DNA of 38,598 nucleotides from Thermoplasmata archaeon (GCA_020054475.1 JAHWGJ010000016.1:1-38598); one strand, 5' to 3'; positions 1 to 9,683 are shown, counted from the stretch's first letter. The notes: a model not told the origin generated them from the sequence alone. Numbers and translations: made by a program.

Positions 1-81
1 AAAGGTTTTAAATCTTTTTATTAAAAAAATGATAAAATAATATTATCTATATTTAAATATTTTATAATAATTTTATCAATG

Positions 82-597
82 TTATTCATTTTTTATTTTC
101 AATAAATCATCAATTATTATTTCGGCAGTCCATTTTGCTACTTTACCAGATACATCAGTACATTTATCTACATGGGCTCCTGCTTTTTCAAATTCAATAT
201 AATCATTTTTATCTAATAAATCAAACGTTCTTCCAAAAATTTTTTTATGAACTCCTTTACAAACAGGAGATTGATATTCGTTAACGAATTTATCATATAA
301 TTTTTTTGAATATTTAAAAACAAGTCTTTTTCTTTTTCCTTCTTTAAAATCATTATATTCTCTTCCAACAATTGAACTAATTGCAACAAGACCACCAATC
401 AAAGCTCCGCAGGTTCCTTCTGTTGATAAAGACGTTCCACCAGCTAAAGCATCAACTGCTTTAATTATATCTGGATCACCGATATCTAAAGTTTCATATA
501 ATGCAGCTAATACACATTGTGGACAACTTCCCAATTCAGCTTCATATTTAAAAGCTAAATTATATACTTCATCAACTAATTCCTTTCTTTTATTCAT
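82..597 (-). CDS. C_GCAxxG_C_C family putative redox protein
   Basis: This 171-residue protein carries the spaced cysteine pattern of the C_GCAxxG_C_C family: CPQC near residue 25, GTCGALIGG near residue 62, VCKGVH near residue 112 and DKCTDVSG near residue 145. The family is regarded as putatively redox-active or metal-binding; its substrate is unknown. There is no signal peptide or membrane segment, so it should be cytosolic. The ATG start is preceded by GTTGTGAT three bases upstream, a reasonable Shine-Dalgarno match. It lies 33 bases downstream of the HAD gene on the same strand, so the two may be co-transcribed. Family assignment is confident; biochemical role is open. Confidence 0.8.
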   Translation of the reverse strand: MNKRKELVDEVYNLAFKYEAELGSCPQCVLAALYETLDIGDPDIIKAVDALAGGTSLSTEGTCGALIGGLVAISSIVGREYNDFKEGKRKRLVFKYSKKLYDKFVNEYQSPVCKGVHKKIFGRTFDLLDKNDYIEFEKAGAHVDKCTDVSGKVAKWTAEIIIDDLLKIKNE

Positions 598-630
598 TCT
601 ATCACAACTTTTAATTTATATTCAATAAAT

Positions 631-1230
631 TTATGTAATTAAAATATCCAAAATTTTAGAAAATTTATTAACTTTGTAGTCAGCATTAATATTTATACCA
701 ATTACTTTACATTCTAGATTTTTACCTGCTTCAATATCACTTATAGTATCCCCTATTATTACTACCTCTTTTGGTTGAACATCAAGTAATTTACAGGCTT
801 TAATAATAATTTCAGGATTTGGTTTTCCATATTTTACATCATCACTAGTAACAATGATATTAAAATATTTTAAAATATTAAATTTTTCAAGCAAATATTG
901 GGCAATTTTTTTCGGTGTGTTAGTTATTATTCCTTTTTTAAAATATTTTAGATATTTCAAAGTTAATTCAACATCAGAAAAAATTTTGACTCTATCGATA
1001 TTCTTAAGATACGTTTTATTGACAATGTCCAATGCTTTATTAGGTAATCCCAATAATTCTAAAGTATTATTTACATCATTTCCCCAAAATTTTTCATTAA
1101 ATAAATCAAGACTTATTGGTTTATGATCAAAATATTCTAAAGCCATATTTAATGATAATAACCATACATCTGCTGAATTTACTATAACACCATCCAAATC
1201 AAATAATAATGTAGTCGGTTCAAATTTCAT
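631..1230 (-). CDS. HAD-superfamily hydrolase, phosphoglycolate phosphatase-like
   Basis: This 199-residue protein shows all HAD motifs in order. Motif I is FDLDGV at residues 10-15 with the nucleophile and acid/base aspartates, motif II is the threonine in IITNTP, the lysine is in KYGKPNP, and motif IV is IIGDTISDIEAG. A helical cap lies between motif I and motif II. Such enzymes remove phosphate from small metabolites such as phosphoglycolate or sugar phosphates; the true substrate cannot be read from sequence. GGAAGAAGT three bases before the ATG supports the start. It is the upstream member of a likely two-gene unit with the cysteine-motif protein. Confidence 0.85.
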   Translation of the reverse strand: MKFEPTTLLFDLDGVIVNSADVWLLSLNMALEYFDHKPISLDLFNEKFWGNDVNNTLELLGLPNKALDIVNKTYLKNIDRVKIFSDVELTLKYLKYFKKGIITNTPKKIAQYLLEKFNILKYFNIIVTSDDVKYGKPNPEIIIKACKLLDVQPKEVVIIGDTISDIEAGKNLECKVIGININADYKVNKFSKILDILIT

Positions 1231-1324
1231 ATTACTTCTTCCGCAAATTATGTATTGATATTAGATAATAAAACTTTTTTAAAAATGAAAAAAATATTTT
1301 AATATATAATTTAATGTTAATTAA

Positions 1325-1723
1325 ATGATTGAATTAAAATTAAGTTCAAAAAAAAGAAATGAAATGATTGATATTACAAGTGATATTGTAAAAATTGTTA
1401 AAAAAGAAAAAATTGAAAATGGATTTTTAATTATTTTTATTCCTCACACAACAGCAGGAATAATAATTAACGAAGGTGCTGATAAAAATGTCAAACACGA
1501 TATTATCGAAAAATTAAAAGAGATATTTCCAATGAATAACGATTACCTTCATTTAGAAGGTAATAGTGATGCACATATTAAAACAAGTTTATTTGGATCA
1601 TCAGAAATAATTCTTATTGAAAAAAACAATTTGATATTGGGGACTTGGCAGCATATTTTTTTCTATGAAGGAGATGGTCCAAGAAATCGAAGAATTTTAG
1701 TTAAAGTTATAAGTAATTTATAA
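1325..1723 (+). CDS. YjbQ/UPF0047 family protein (secondary thiamine-phosphate synthase-like)
   Basis: This 132-residue protein matches the YjbQ family along its length: PHTTAGIIINEGAD near residue 40, the HLEGNSDAHIK segment with conserved histidines, and the C-terminal GTWQHIFFYEGDGPRNR signature. Family members form trimers with a metal-type histidine site; some have weak thiamine-phosphate synthase activity, but the physiological role is not established. No Shine-Dalgarno is seen before the ATG, which fits a short or absent leader. It is divergent from the HAD gene and is followed by a 376-base gap. Confidence 0.85.
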   Translation: MIELKLSSKKRNEMIDITSDIVKIVKKEKIENGFLIIFIPHTTAGIIINEGADKNVKHDIIEKLKEIFPMNNDYLHLEGNSDAHIKTSLFGSSEIILIEKNNLILGTWQHIFFYEGDGPRNRRILVKVISNL

Positions 1724-2099
1724 ATTAGAATATCTGTTATTTTATCATAATAACTTCATACTATTTGGGCCCAGGTAGAAATTTAAAAATATAAATATTA
1801 TTATTTAGTTTAATTAATTAAATATTTATATGAAAGGTTATGTTAAAATGTCATTTTTGTAATAATATCAGAAATATTTTATATATTTTAATTTCAAGAA
1901 ATATCAAATATGAAAATTATTAATTTATCAAATAAGGATGGATTTTATTTTTTTACATTTTTTTTTTATATATCATGCATTGTAATTATAAATATATAAT
2001 AAATATTCATTTTTCAAAAACAATTTGATGTTTATTAAATAAATGTAAAAGAGTAAATTTATTATTATATTATGAATTACACTAAAATCGGTAAATAAA
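1724..2099. other. Intergenic region without a supported gene
   Basis: This stretch is very AT-rich, with stops in all frames and only short ORFs. The one GC-rich spot is an isolated 8-bp palindrome, TGGGCCCA at 1766-1773, downstream of the YjbQ gene. The distal part should hold the promoter of the esterase gene. Nothing else is recognisable. Confidence 0.5.
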
Positions 2100-2654
2100 T
2101 TGAAACAAAATAAAATATATTATATTCATGGTTATTTATCTAGTCCTCAATCAAGAAAAGGGGAATTGTTAAAAGAAAAATTGAATGTTATACCAATTAA
2201 ATATCGAGATTGTGAACCAGAGAATTTGGAAATATCTGATTGTTTAAAAAATATTTATGATAAAATACGAAATGATAAAGAAGCCATTCTTATTGGTTCT
2301 TCATTTGGCGGATATCTCTCTGTAAGAGCTTCAAAAACATCTCAAAATATTAAAAAATTGATATTATTGAATCCATCAATTATTCCCCCTGAAGTGGATA
2401 TTAATACGATTAAAAATATGCCAATAAGAATTCTAAAAGAAATGAAGGACATTAATTTATTTAACAGTAAACTAGAAAGTTCAATTTATATTATTTTAGG
2501 TTCTGAAGATATAGTTGTTCCAAATTGTTGGAGTATAGAATTCGCTAAAGCCCAGAAAGCTAAGTTATTATTTTTAAATGATGATCATAGTTTTTCAAAA
2601 AATCTTGGTAAAATTCCAAATATTATTAATCAGATTATAAACCAAAAAAATTAA
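2100..2654 (+). CDS. YqiA/YcfP-type alpha/beta-hydrolase (esterase)
   Basis: This 184-residue protein is a compact alpha/beta hydrolase. It opens with YYIHGYLSSP (oxyanion loop) and has the nucleophile elbow GSSFGG with Ser68, an acid in GSEDIVVP (Asp137) and a catalytic histidine in NDDHSF (His163). Size and motif spacing fit the UPF0227/YqiA esterases; the natural substrate is unknown. The start is TTG, since the ATG upstream at 2072 is out of frame and stops quickly. No strong Shine-Dalgarno is visible. It lies 32 bases upstream of rfcS on the same strand, so co-transcription is possible. Confidence 0.8.
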   Translation: MKQNKIYYIHGYLSSPQSRKGELLKEKLNVIPIKYRDCEPENLEISDCLKNIYDKIRNDKEAILIGSSFGGYLSVRASKTSQNIKKLILLNPSIIPPEVDINTIKNMPIRILKEMKDINLFNSKLESSIYIILGSEDIVVPNCWSIEFAKAQKAKLLFLNDDHSFSKNLGKIPNIINQIINQKN

Positions 2655-2686
2655 TTTATGTATTCTATTACGAGTTTGATATTAAG

Positions 2687-3646
2687 ATGTTTGATATTTG
2701 GATTGAGAAATATAGGCCTAAGGTTCTAAACGATGTTGTAGGTCAAGATGATATTATTGAACGATTAAAAGCTTATGTAAAAATGAGAAATGTTCCTCAT
2801 CTTATTTTTTCAGGATCAGCGGGCACAGGTAAAACTACAAGTGCATTAGCTTTATCTAGAGAATTATTCGGTGAGAGTTGGAAACAAAATTTTATTGAAT
2901 TAAACGCAAGTGATGAGAGAGGAATAAACATTATAAGGGGGAAAATTAAAAACTTTGCTAGAACTGCACCAATGGGACAAAATCAATTTAAAATTATTTT
3001 TTTAGATGAAGCAGATTCACTTACAATGGATGCTCAAGCTGCTTTAAGAAGAACAATTGAAAAATATTCTCATATATGTAGATTTATATTATCAATCAAT
3101 TACTCTTCAAAAATTATTGAACCAATTCAATCAAGATGTACTGTTTTTAGATTTGGTTTAATTAAACCAGATTCAGTTAAAAATTATCTTCAAAAAATTG
3201 CTAAGGAAGAAAAACTTGAAATTACACAGGATGGTATTGAAACTTTAATTTTTGTTTCAAAAGGTGATCTTAGAAAAGCAATAAATGTTTTACAAGTAGG
3301 GGCATCAATTAGTAAAAAAATTACAGCTGAATTATTATTTGAAACAAGTTCAATTGCAAAACCAGGAGATGTAAAATTACTTATTAATTCTGCTTTATCA
3401 GGCAATTTTATGGCAGCAAGAAATCAATTATATGATCTTTTATTAAAATATGGTTTAAGTGGCGAAGATTTAATAAAACAAATTCATCAAACCATTTTTG
3501 ATCTCACCATATCTGACGAAAGTAAAATTAAACTAATAGAAAAAACTGGTGAAACTGAATTTAGATTAGTTGAAGGATGCAATGATCACATACAATTAGA
3601 GGCGTTATTGGCACAATTTGCAAAGGAAGGTGAAAAATTAAGATAG
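2687..3646 (+). CDS. rfcS: Replication factor C small subunit
   Basis: This 319-residue AAA+ clamp-loader subunit has Walker A GSAGTGKT at residues 43-50, Walker B FLDEAD at 105-110 and the SRC motif at 149-151 that supplies the arginine finger in trans. The C-terminal third is the collar domain. Together with the large subunit it opens PCNA and loads it on primed DNA; PCNA is encoded in this window at 28.0-28.8 kb. Length is normal for an archaeal RfcS. No intein interrupts the Walker A region. Its 3' end overlaps the convergent GTPase gene by nine bases. Confidence 0.97.
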   Translation: MFDIWIEKYRPKVLNDVVGQDDIIERLKAYVKMRNVPHLIFSGSAGTGKTTSALALSRELFGESWKQNFIELNASDERGINIIRGKIKNFARTAPMGQNQFKIIFLDEADSLTMDAQAALRRTIEKYSHICRFILSINYSSKIIEPIQSRCTVFRFGLIKPDSVKNYLQKIAKEEKLEITQDGIETLIFVSKGDLRKAINVLQVGASISKKITAELLFETSSIAKPGDVKLLINSALSGNFMAARNQLYDLLLKYGLSGEDLIKQIHQTIFDLTISDESKIKLIEKTGETEFRLVEGCNDHIQLEALLAQFAKEGEKLR

Positions 3647-4975
3647 ATTTTTTTTGATAAAATCATTAACAATTTTTTCTAATTCATCAGATGTGCTTTT
3701 TCCAACATCGTATTTAACTCTAAGAATTTTTTTATTAGTTTTTATTATTCGATTTAAATCTATTGGGGTTCCACTAACCACAATATCACAATCTGCGTTA
3801 TTTATTGTTTGTTCAAGTTCATCAATTTGATTTTTTCCATAACCCATAGCCGGTAAAACATTTGTCATATGGCTATATTTATCGAATGTTTCTTTTATGG
3901 ATCCCACTGCAAATCTCCTTGGATCTATTATCTCTTTTGCATTATTGTCTTTAGCAGCAACTATTCCTGCACCATATTTCATGCCCCCGTGAGTAACTGT
4001 TGGCCCATCTTCAATTACTAAGACTCTTTTACCTGTAATTAATTCAGGATTTTCAACATCTACTGATGATATTCCGTTTATGATCTTTGATTCAGGATTA
4101 ATTTTTACTATATTTTTTCTAACTGTTTCAATATCTTCTCTTTTTGCTGTATTTACTTTATTAATAATAATTATATCAGCAGCTATTGCATTAACCTCAC
4201 CTGGATAATAAGATATTTCATGACCAGGGCGATGAGGATCGGCTAAAGTAATCAATAGATTTGATTTGTAAAATGAAAAATCATTGTTACCACCATCCCA
4301 TATGATAACATCAGCTTCTTTTTCAGCTTCTAATAATATTTTTTCATAATCTACACCCGAAAAAATCACTCCACCCATATCAATATATGGTTCATATTCT
4401 TCCCTTTCTTCTATAGTGCAATTATATTTATCTAAATCACTATATGATGCAAAGCGTTGACATATCTGAGTCGTTAAATCTTTATCATAAGGCATTGGAT
4501 GACGAATTGAGGCAACTTTTAATCCCTTTTTACGAAATAATTCAAAAATTTTTCTTGATATCTGAGATTTCCCGCAGCCGGTTCTAACCGCACAAACTGC
4601 AATAACAGGTTTTTTTGATTTTATCATAGTATTTTTTGGTCCAAGTAATGTAAAATCAGCTCCAGCTGCATTTACTATTGCTGATTTCTTCATAACATAT
4701 GAATAAGTTAAATCACTATATGCAAAAATAACCTCATCAATATTGAATTTTTTAATTAAATTTGTTAATTCATCCTCAGAATATATTGGGATTCCATCGG
4801 GATATAATTCACCTGATAATTCCGTGGGATATTTTCTTCCAGCAATATCAGGAATTTGTGTAGCTGTAAAAGCAACAACCTCATATTCTTTATTATTTCT
4901 AAAATATACGTTAAAATTATGAAAATCTCTACCAGCTGCCCCCATGATGATAATTTTTGTTTTTTTAGTAATCAT
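3638..4975 (-). CDS. COG2403-type predicted GTPase (often annotated cyclic 2,3-diphosphoglycerate synthetase)
   Basis: This 445-residue protein has an N-terminal Rossmann-like segment (IIIMGAAGRDFHNF) that would bind a nucleotide, followed near residue 125 by a P-loop, CAVRTGCGKSQ. Further conserved stretches are WDGGNNDFSFY, LADPHRPGHE and INKVN, the last resembling a guanine-specificity motif, and VIEDGPTVTHGGMKYGAG. This arrangement matches the family annotated as cyclic 2,3-diphosphoglycerate synthetase or predicted GTPase. Whether this copy makes cDPG is not shown by the sequence. The ATG follows GGGGTTATC by four bases, and that Shine-Dalgarno lies in a small hairpin. It converges on rfcS. 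Confidence 0.75.
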   Translation of the reverse strand: MITKKTKIIIMGAAGRDFHNFNVYFRNNKEYEVVAFTATQIPDIAGRKYPTELSGELYPDGIPIYSEDELTNLIKKFNIDEVIFAYSDLTYSYVMKKSAIVNAAGADFTLLGPKNTMIKSKKPVIAVCAVRTGCGKSQISRKIFELFRKKGLKVASIRHPMPYDKDLTTQICQRFASYSDLDKYNCTIEEREEYEPYIDMGGVIFSGVDYEKILLEAEKEADVIIWDGGNNDFSFYKSNLLITLADPHRPGHEISYYPGEVNAIAADIIIINKVNTAKREDIETVRKNIVKINPESKIINGISSVDVENPELITGKRVLVIEDGPTVTHGGMKYGAGIVAAKDNNAKEIIDPRRFAVGSIKETFDKYSHMTNVLPAMGYGKNQIDELEQTINNADCDIVVSGTPIDLNRIIKTNKKILRVKYDVGKSTSDELEKIVNDFIKKNLS

Positions 4976-4983
4976 AGATGATA

Positions 4984-5002
4984 ACCCCGGCTTGTCAGGG
5001 GT
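4984..5002 (-). promoter_or_regulatory. Small hairpin overlapping the ribosome binding site of the GTPase gene
   Basis: ACCCC at 4984-4988 and GGGGT at 4998-5002 can pair around a nine-base loop. On the minus strand the 3' arm of this hairpin is the GGGG of the Shine-Dalgarno, eight bases before the ATG at 4975. It could therefore mask the ribosome binding site. The stem has only five pairs, so this is a weak inference. Confidence 0.3.
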
Positions 5003-5188
5003 ATATATTTTCCGTTTATAGACTTTTCTAGATAAGATATTTATCAGTTTTATACTTTTTTTTTTATTTAAATTTTGGTCATGTAATTAATTTTATGTAA
5101 ATATATTATATTTTTTCCAATAGGATAATAACAAGTAATAAATAGATTAAATTAATTATATTCATATATTAATAAAAATTGATTGAAC

Positions 5189-7333
5189 ATGAAAAAATTA
5201 ATAGCATTAATATTTACAGCACTTTTTATATTGAGCAATTACTCAGTTGCCTCTGAAATTAATAATAATGATGAAGATATTCAGATTATAATTGATACGA
5301 TATCTTTTTCAAATATTATAATAAAAGAAAAAAAAGAGTACGTATCTATTGAATTAAATGAATCTACATCAAAACTAGTTGAACCAGGAAAACCAATTTT
5401 ACCAATAATAACAAAATTTTTCACCTTTCCATTAGGGACAAAAATTCATGAAATAACTGTAACATATGAGACAAGAGACATAATTTTAAATAAAACCATT
5501 CAAGTTTCTCCAACACCATTTTATAATTCGCGAATTGAACAAAAAAATAAATTAAACAATTTTTTCAAATACTTTGATAAAGAAAATTACAAAATATACC
5601 CAGATAAAATTTATTATATATCTAAGGGGGCTGGCCATAATAATAATGAGCAAATAAATTTTTTAAAGTTAAGTTTTAATCCACAATACATTCCGATTAA
5701 AAATATCATTTTAATAGCAGATGACATCAAAATAGAGATAAAATATTCATATTCATTTAATAATTTAAAAATCTCTAATGATTATGATATGGTTATTATT
5801 TCTCCTGAAGAATATTCTCAATCGTTGCAGAAATTAATTGAACATAAAAATAATATTGGAATCCAAACTTTTCTAAAAAACACTGAAGATATTTATGATG
5901 AATATGAAGGTAGAGATGAAATTGAAAAAATTAAATATTTCATTAAATATTCTATAGAAAATTGGAACATCAAATATGTTTTACTTGTTGGTGGCGCTGA
6001 GAAACTCCCTGCAAGATATACTCATATATTTTTTGAAGAATTTGATTTATATCATATTCCGGGAGAATGGATATTTCCCTCTGATTTATATTATGCTGAT
6101 ATTTACAACTTCAATGGAACTTTCTCAAGTTGGGATACTAATAATAACAATATTTTTGCCGAATATAATTGGAAAGGAAAAAATGATGAAATAGATCTAT
6201 ATCCTGATGTCAATCTTGGAAGACTTGCATGTATCGATACCAATGAAGTTGAGATATGTGTCGATAAAATAATTACTTATGAACAAGATAAAGCATATTC
6301 ACAAAATTGGTTTAATAATATTACATATATTGGGGGTGATTCATTAGCAGGAGATGAATTTGAAATTGATGAAGGTGAATATGTACATCAAAAAATAATG
6401 GAAATCCTTAAAGGATATAATCAAATAAAAATATGGGCATCCAATTATAAATTATTTGATGTGGAAAATATAAATATGGCAATAAACAATGGTTCAGGTT
6501 TTGTTTTTTTTAATGGGCATGGTAACTTAGATTTATGGGGGACTCATCCTCATGGAAATAATAATAGATGGATTCCTGAAGGTTTCTATAAAAATCATCA
6601 TATTGAATCTCTAAATAATGAAAATAAGCTTCCAATAATTATTTCAGATGCTTGTTATCATTGTACATATAATGTGAAAAATGATTGTTTTGGATGGAAA
6701 TTTTTAACTAATCCAAATGGTGGAGCTATTGCCTTTATAGGTGGAACAGATGTAGATCTATCTTATCCGGGATATGATATAATTACAAAAGGAGTTGAAA
6801 AATTATGTTTAGAATTATCTAAACATTATATGAATGGTACAAGAACATTTGGAGAATTATGGACAAAATCAATTACATCATATATATTATCAGCTCCAAT
6901 GGATGAAATTGATTTAATCACCATAGTAGAATCACAACCATTTGGGGATCCTTCATTAATAATTGCTAGCGAATCTCAACCACCAATAAAACCTGAAAAA
7001 CCTAATGGTACAATAAATGGACAAATTAAAACAGAATATACTTATTCAACAATATCATTTGATCCAGAAAATGATAAGATATTTTATTTATTTGAATGGG
7101 GTGATGGAACAAATACTGATTGGATAGGTCCTTATGAATCAGGAGAAAAAGTTGAAGCAAATCATACATGGATGGAAAAAGGAAATTATAATTTAAGAGT
7201 TAAAGCAAAAGATGAAAATGGAGTGCAAAGTGATTGGTCAGATCCTTTGCCAATAAATATGCCATATAATGAAAAAATAAATTTCATAAGATTTTTTATT
7301 AATTTTTTTGAAAGATATTTTAACAATAACTAA
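5189..7333 (+). CDS. Secreted C25 (gingipain-type) cysteine peptidase with PKD-like domain
   Basis: This 714-residue protein begins with a classic signal peptide (MKKLIALIFTALFI, cleavage near VAS). A propeptide-like region covers about residues 25-200. The caspase-like C25 domain follows: the SPEEYSQSLQKLIEHKN segment, YVLLVGGAEKLPARY, the catalytic histidine in FFNGHGNLD (His444) and the catalytic cysteine in ISDACYH (Cys489). GGAIAFIGG and FGDPSLII end the domain. A PKD/Ig-like domain (FEWGDGTNTDW near residue 635) and a short hydrophobic tail follow. It should act outside the cell on proteins. The ATG at 5189 is preferred over the TTG two codons upstream. It is flanked by genes on the opposite strand and is probably monocistronic. 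Confidence 0.88.
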   Translation: MKKLIALIFTALFILSNYSVASEINNNDEDIQIIIDTISFSNIIIKEKKEYVSIELNESTSKLVEPGKPILPIITKFFTFPLGTKIHEITVTYETRDIILNKTIQVSPTPFYNSRIEQKNKLNNFFKYFDKENYKIYPDKIYYISKGAGHNNNEQINFLKLSFNPQYIPIKNIILIADDIKIEIKYSYSFNNLKISNDYDMVIISPEEYSQSLQKLIEHKNNIGIQTFLKNTEDIYDEYEGRDEIEKIKYFIKYSIENWNIKYVLLVGGAEKLPARYTHIFFEEFDLYHIPGEWIFPSDLYYADIYNFNGTFSSWDTNNNNIFAEYNWKGKNDEIDLYPDVNLGRLACIDTNEVEICVDKIITYEQDKAYSQNWFNNITYIGGDSLAGDEFEIDEGEYVHQKIMEILKGYNQIKIWASNYKLFDVENINMAINNGSGFVFFNGHGNLDLWGTHPHGNNNRWIPEGFYKNHHIESLNNENKLPIIISDACYHCTYNVKNDCFGWKFLTNPNGGAIAFIGGTDVDLSYPGYDIITKGVEKLCLELSKHYMNGTRTFGELWTKSITSYILSAPMDEIDLITIVESQPFGDPSLIIASESQPPIKPEKPNGTINGQIKTEYTYSTISFDPENDKIFYLFEWGDGTNTDWIGPYESGEKVEANHTWMEKGNYNLRVKAKDENGVQSDWSDPLPINMPYNEKINFIRFFINFFERYFNNN

Positions 7334-7387
7334 CACATTTTTAAGTTAAATATCTATAATTAATAAATATCATATTTCAAATAAAAA

Positions 7388-8504
7388 TTAATCTAATTTC
7401 TTCACTAATTCTTCCGCTACTTCTAAACTGGAGTTATTTCCTCCTAAATCATATGTTTTTACTTTACCCTCTTTAATAACAAAGGATATAGCTTTTTCAA
7501 TTTTGTTTGCAATTTTTTTTCTCCAAGCCAATCTAACATCATTTTTAAAGATAAAATCATGGCAGTCGGATTAACTTTGTATTGTCCTGCATATTTTGGT
7601 GCAGAACCATGGGTTGGTTCAAAAACTGCAAAATTATCGCCAATATTACCACTAGCTGCAAACCCTAGTCCTCCAATGATTTGAGCTGATAAATCATATA
7701 ATATCTCCAAACATATTTGAAGAAACAAGAACATCATAATCTTGAGGATTTTTTACAAGCTACATACACATAGCATCTATATTTGTTTCCCAAAATTTAA
7801 TATTGGGATACTTCTCTGAAATTTTTCTATCTTCCTTTGTCATCATGCCGCTAGTTTCTCTAATTACATTAGGTTTTTCCACAAGGGTAACACTTTTTCT
7901 ATCATGTTTTTGGGCATATTCAAATGCTTTTCGGATTATTCTACTACAACCAGCTTTTGTGAAAATTCTTGTTGATATTGCAATTTCATCAAGTGGTATA
8001 TTTTCAAATTTCTTCATTTTATCATGAGTCAAAAGAGCATTAAAAATATGATCTGGTACTGGACTAAATTCAACACCGGCATATAAACCTTGAGTATTTT
8101 CTCTAAAAACGACAAGATCTATATTATCACGATAATTTAATGGATTTCCTTCATAGGCTTTGCATGGTCTCATATTTGTATATAAATCAAAAATTTGTCT
8201 TAACCTCACTATTGGACTTGAATATATATGCCCTTTGTTTTTAATATCTGGAGAAAGTTCTTTTTGTGCTTCTATATTTGGTTTTGATGTTATAGCCCCA
8301 AACAATCCACAGTCTGATTCTTTTAACAAATCAATCGTTCTTTGAGTCAAGGGGATCTCCTTCTTTTTTCCAAAACTCCCAACCAATATCTCCCGGGATA
8401 TATTCAGCATTTAAATTAATTGAATCTAAAACAATTTTTGCAGCATCCATCACATCGTTTTCGACTCCATCTCCAGGTAAACAAGCAATATGATATTTCG
8501 ACAT
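7388..8504 (-). pseudogene. Isopropylmalate/isocitrate dehydrogenase family pseudogene
   Basis: Joining frames restores a nearly full beta-decarboxylating dehydrogenase. It starts with ATG at 8504 and CLPGDGVEND, then [63 protein letters not shown] and a C-terminus reaching 7388. Four lesions break it: a frameshift near 8346-8352 (GDPL then TQRTID in another frame), an in-frame TAG at 7760-7762, a frameshift near 7705 in [10 protein letters not shown], and a one-base loss in an A-run near 7512. The lesions are of mixed type, so they are hard to explain by homopolymer sequencing error alone. Whether the intact enzyme served leucine, lysine or citrate metabolism cannot be told. Confidence 0.85.
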
Positions 8505-8549
8505 AACTTGAGTTTAATTAAGATTTATTTTTTATAGTTTATTACTGTA

Positions 8550-9425
8550 CTATGTCCTAAGTTCTCCAAGGGTGGTTATTCTCTCAGCAAAGGCATTGTG
8601 TTTATGAATCGATTCTTCACTTTCACTTTTTACAATAACCAAAACGTCTTTAGGCAAATTTGAATATTTTTTTAATATTAATCTCAATATATCTCTAACA
8701 ACATCCTCAACAAATTTTGGATTTTTATGAGCATTAAAAACAATTTTACCTTCTTCATTTCGTTTTAAAATTCCATATGTTGGACTACTAAATGATTTTT
8801 CTGTAATATCAATGAGATCATTTGCATCAACAGATTTATCGTCAAATGGTACTTCAATCATCAAAGTTGTAATGTTGCGTTGATTATGCGTTGGCGGTAC
8901 TTCATTCTCTTTATAATGACCAATTTTTCTAATAACTTCTTTTGCACAGGGGCAGGTTGTCATACCTATTACCTTAACTCCAATTAATTTTTTTATTCCC
9001 CCATTCTTTTTTGCCTTTGCTTCAGCCACTAATTTATAGGGTTCTAATCCCTTTTTTCCAGAAGGGTATATTCTTTCTAGAAAATAATCGGCTTCAGCTC
9101 TTATTTCCGAATACGTTGCATAATCATGTTTTTTTAGCAAAAGTTTAGCAGTTTCTGCACAAAATGTTTCAAGATCAGGCACTGGTTTTGCTAAGTTCAT
9201 GTCAATAATTTCAGATACAAGTTCAAGATTTCGTGACATATGACTACCCTTTTGCGATGCGGGAAGATCGACAAAAAGATCCATTTTTACGACAAGAGAT
9301 ATAGATTTTTTCCTTGGTCTTTTTATACTTAAAAGTTTTTTAACTCCAGTTACTCCAACTCTTGTTAATTTAAAATTTGAATGTGAAGGGCTCGATTGAA
9401 CATCTGGTAAATCTATAGATTTGAT
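8550..9425 (-). CDS. mptA: GTP cyclohydrolase MptA (FolE2-type), probable ATC start
   Basis: This enzyme converts GTP to a dihydroneopterin cyclic phosphate, the first step of archaeal methanopterin-type pterin synthesis. Seen motifs are VFVDLP-like LFVDLPASQKGSHMSRN, the metal cysteine in TTCPCAKE and PPTHNQRN. The first ATG is at 9284, but the same frame upstream encodes the conserved MptA N-terminus (DVQSS, then LTRVGVTGVKKL) with no ATG, GTG or TTG. An in-frame stop closes the frame at 9432-9434. AGGTGAT at 9431-9437 (minus strand) stands five bases before an ATC codon at 9425, which gives a normal 291-residue protein. An alternative is an ATG start at 9284 with loss of the N-terminal 47 residues, which would remove conserved structure. 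Confidence 0.85.
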   Translation of the reverse strand: MKSIDLPDVQSSPSHSNFKLTRVGVTGVKKLLSIKRPRKKSISLVVKMDLFVDLPASQKGSHMSRNLELVSEIIDMNLAKPVPDLETFCAETAKLLLKKHDYATYSEIRAEADYFLERIYPSGKKGLEPYKLVAEAKAKKNGGIKKLIGVKVIGMTTCPCAKEVIRKIGHYKENEVPPTHNQRNITTLMIEVPFDDKSVDANDLIDITEKSFSSPTYGILKRNEEGKIVFNAHKNPKFVEDVVRDILRLILKKYSNLPKDVLVIVKSESEESIHKHNAFAERITTLGELRT

Positions 9426-9533
9426 TACAAATCACCTAAACTTATTGTAGATAAACGTATTATATTAAATTTAGTATTTTACTCAATTTTGCAAAAAGTA
9501 AAATAAGACTCTTTATATTCAGAGAATAAAAAT

Positions 9534-9608
9534 GCCGCTGTGGCTTAGAGGTATAGCGATTCCTTGGTAAGGAATAGGTCGTGGGTTCAATTCCCACCAG
9601 CGGCTCCA
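9534..9608 (+). tRNA. tRNA-Thr (anticodon GGT), CCA encoded
   Basis: The acceptor stem GCCGCTG pairs with CAGCGGC (9598-9604), the anticodon stem ATTCC/GGAAT holds the loop TTGGTAA with anticodon GGT, and the T arm is GTGGG TTCAATT CCCAC. The 3' CCA is present in the DNA at 9606-9608. A TATA-like TTTATATT lies at about 9512-9519. The 3' end of this gene and its downstream flank are repeated at 23.1 and 25.36 kb, which marks it as the probable integration site of the island. Confidence 0.95.
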
Positions 9609-9630
9609 TGTTACTATTTAGCATGATTTA
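9590..9630 (+). repeat. tRNA-Thr 3'-end direct repeat, copy A (attL-like, intact tRNA)
   Basis: This copy comprises the tRNA 3' end CCCACCAGCGGCTCCATG and the flank TTACTATTTAGCATGATT. The same block recurs at 23098-23137 (copy B) and 25363-25399 (copy C) in the same orientation with few differences. Direct repetition of a tRNA 3' end is the normal footprint of integrase-mediated insertion. Confidence 0.75.
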
Positions 9631-9683
9631 ATAATCTTCAAATATATAACAAATATATTAAATTTAAAAAATGGTAATTTTTT

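Noticed and set aside
7459-8410. Two separate dehydrogenase-like genes
   Set aside because: The pieces are consecutive parts of one enzyme joined by frameshifts and a stop, so they are one pseudogene.
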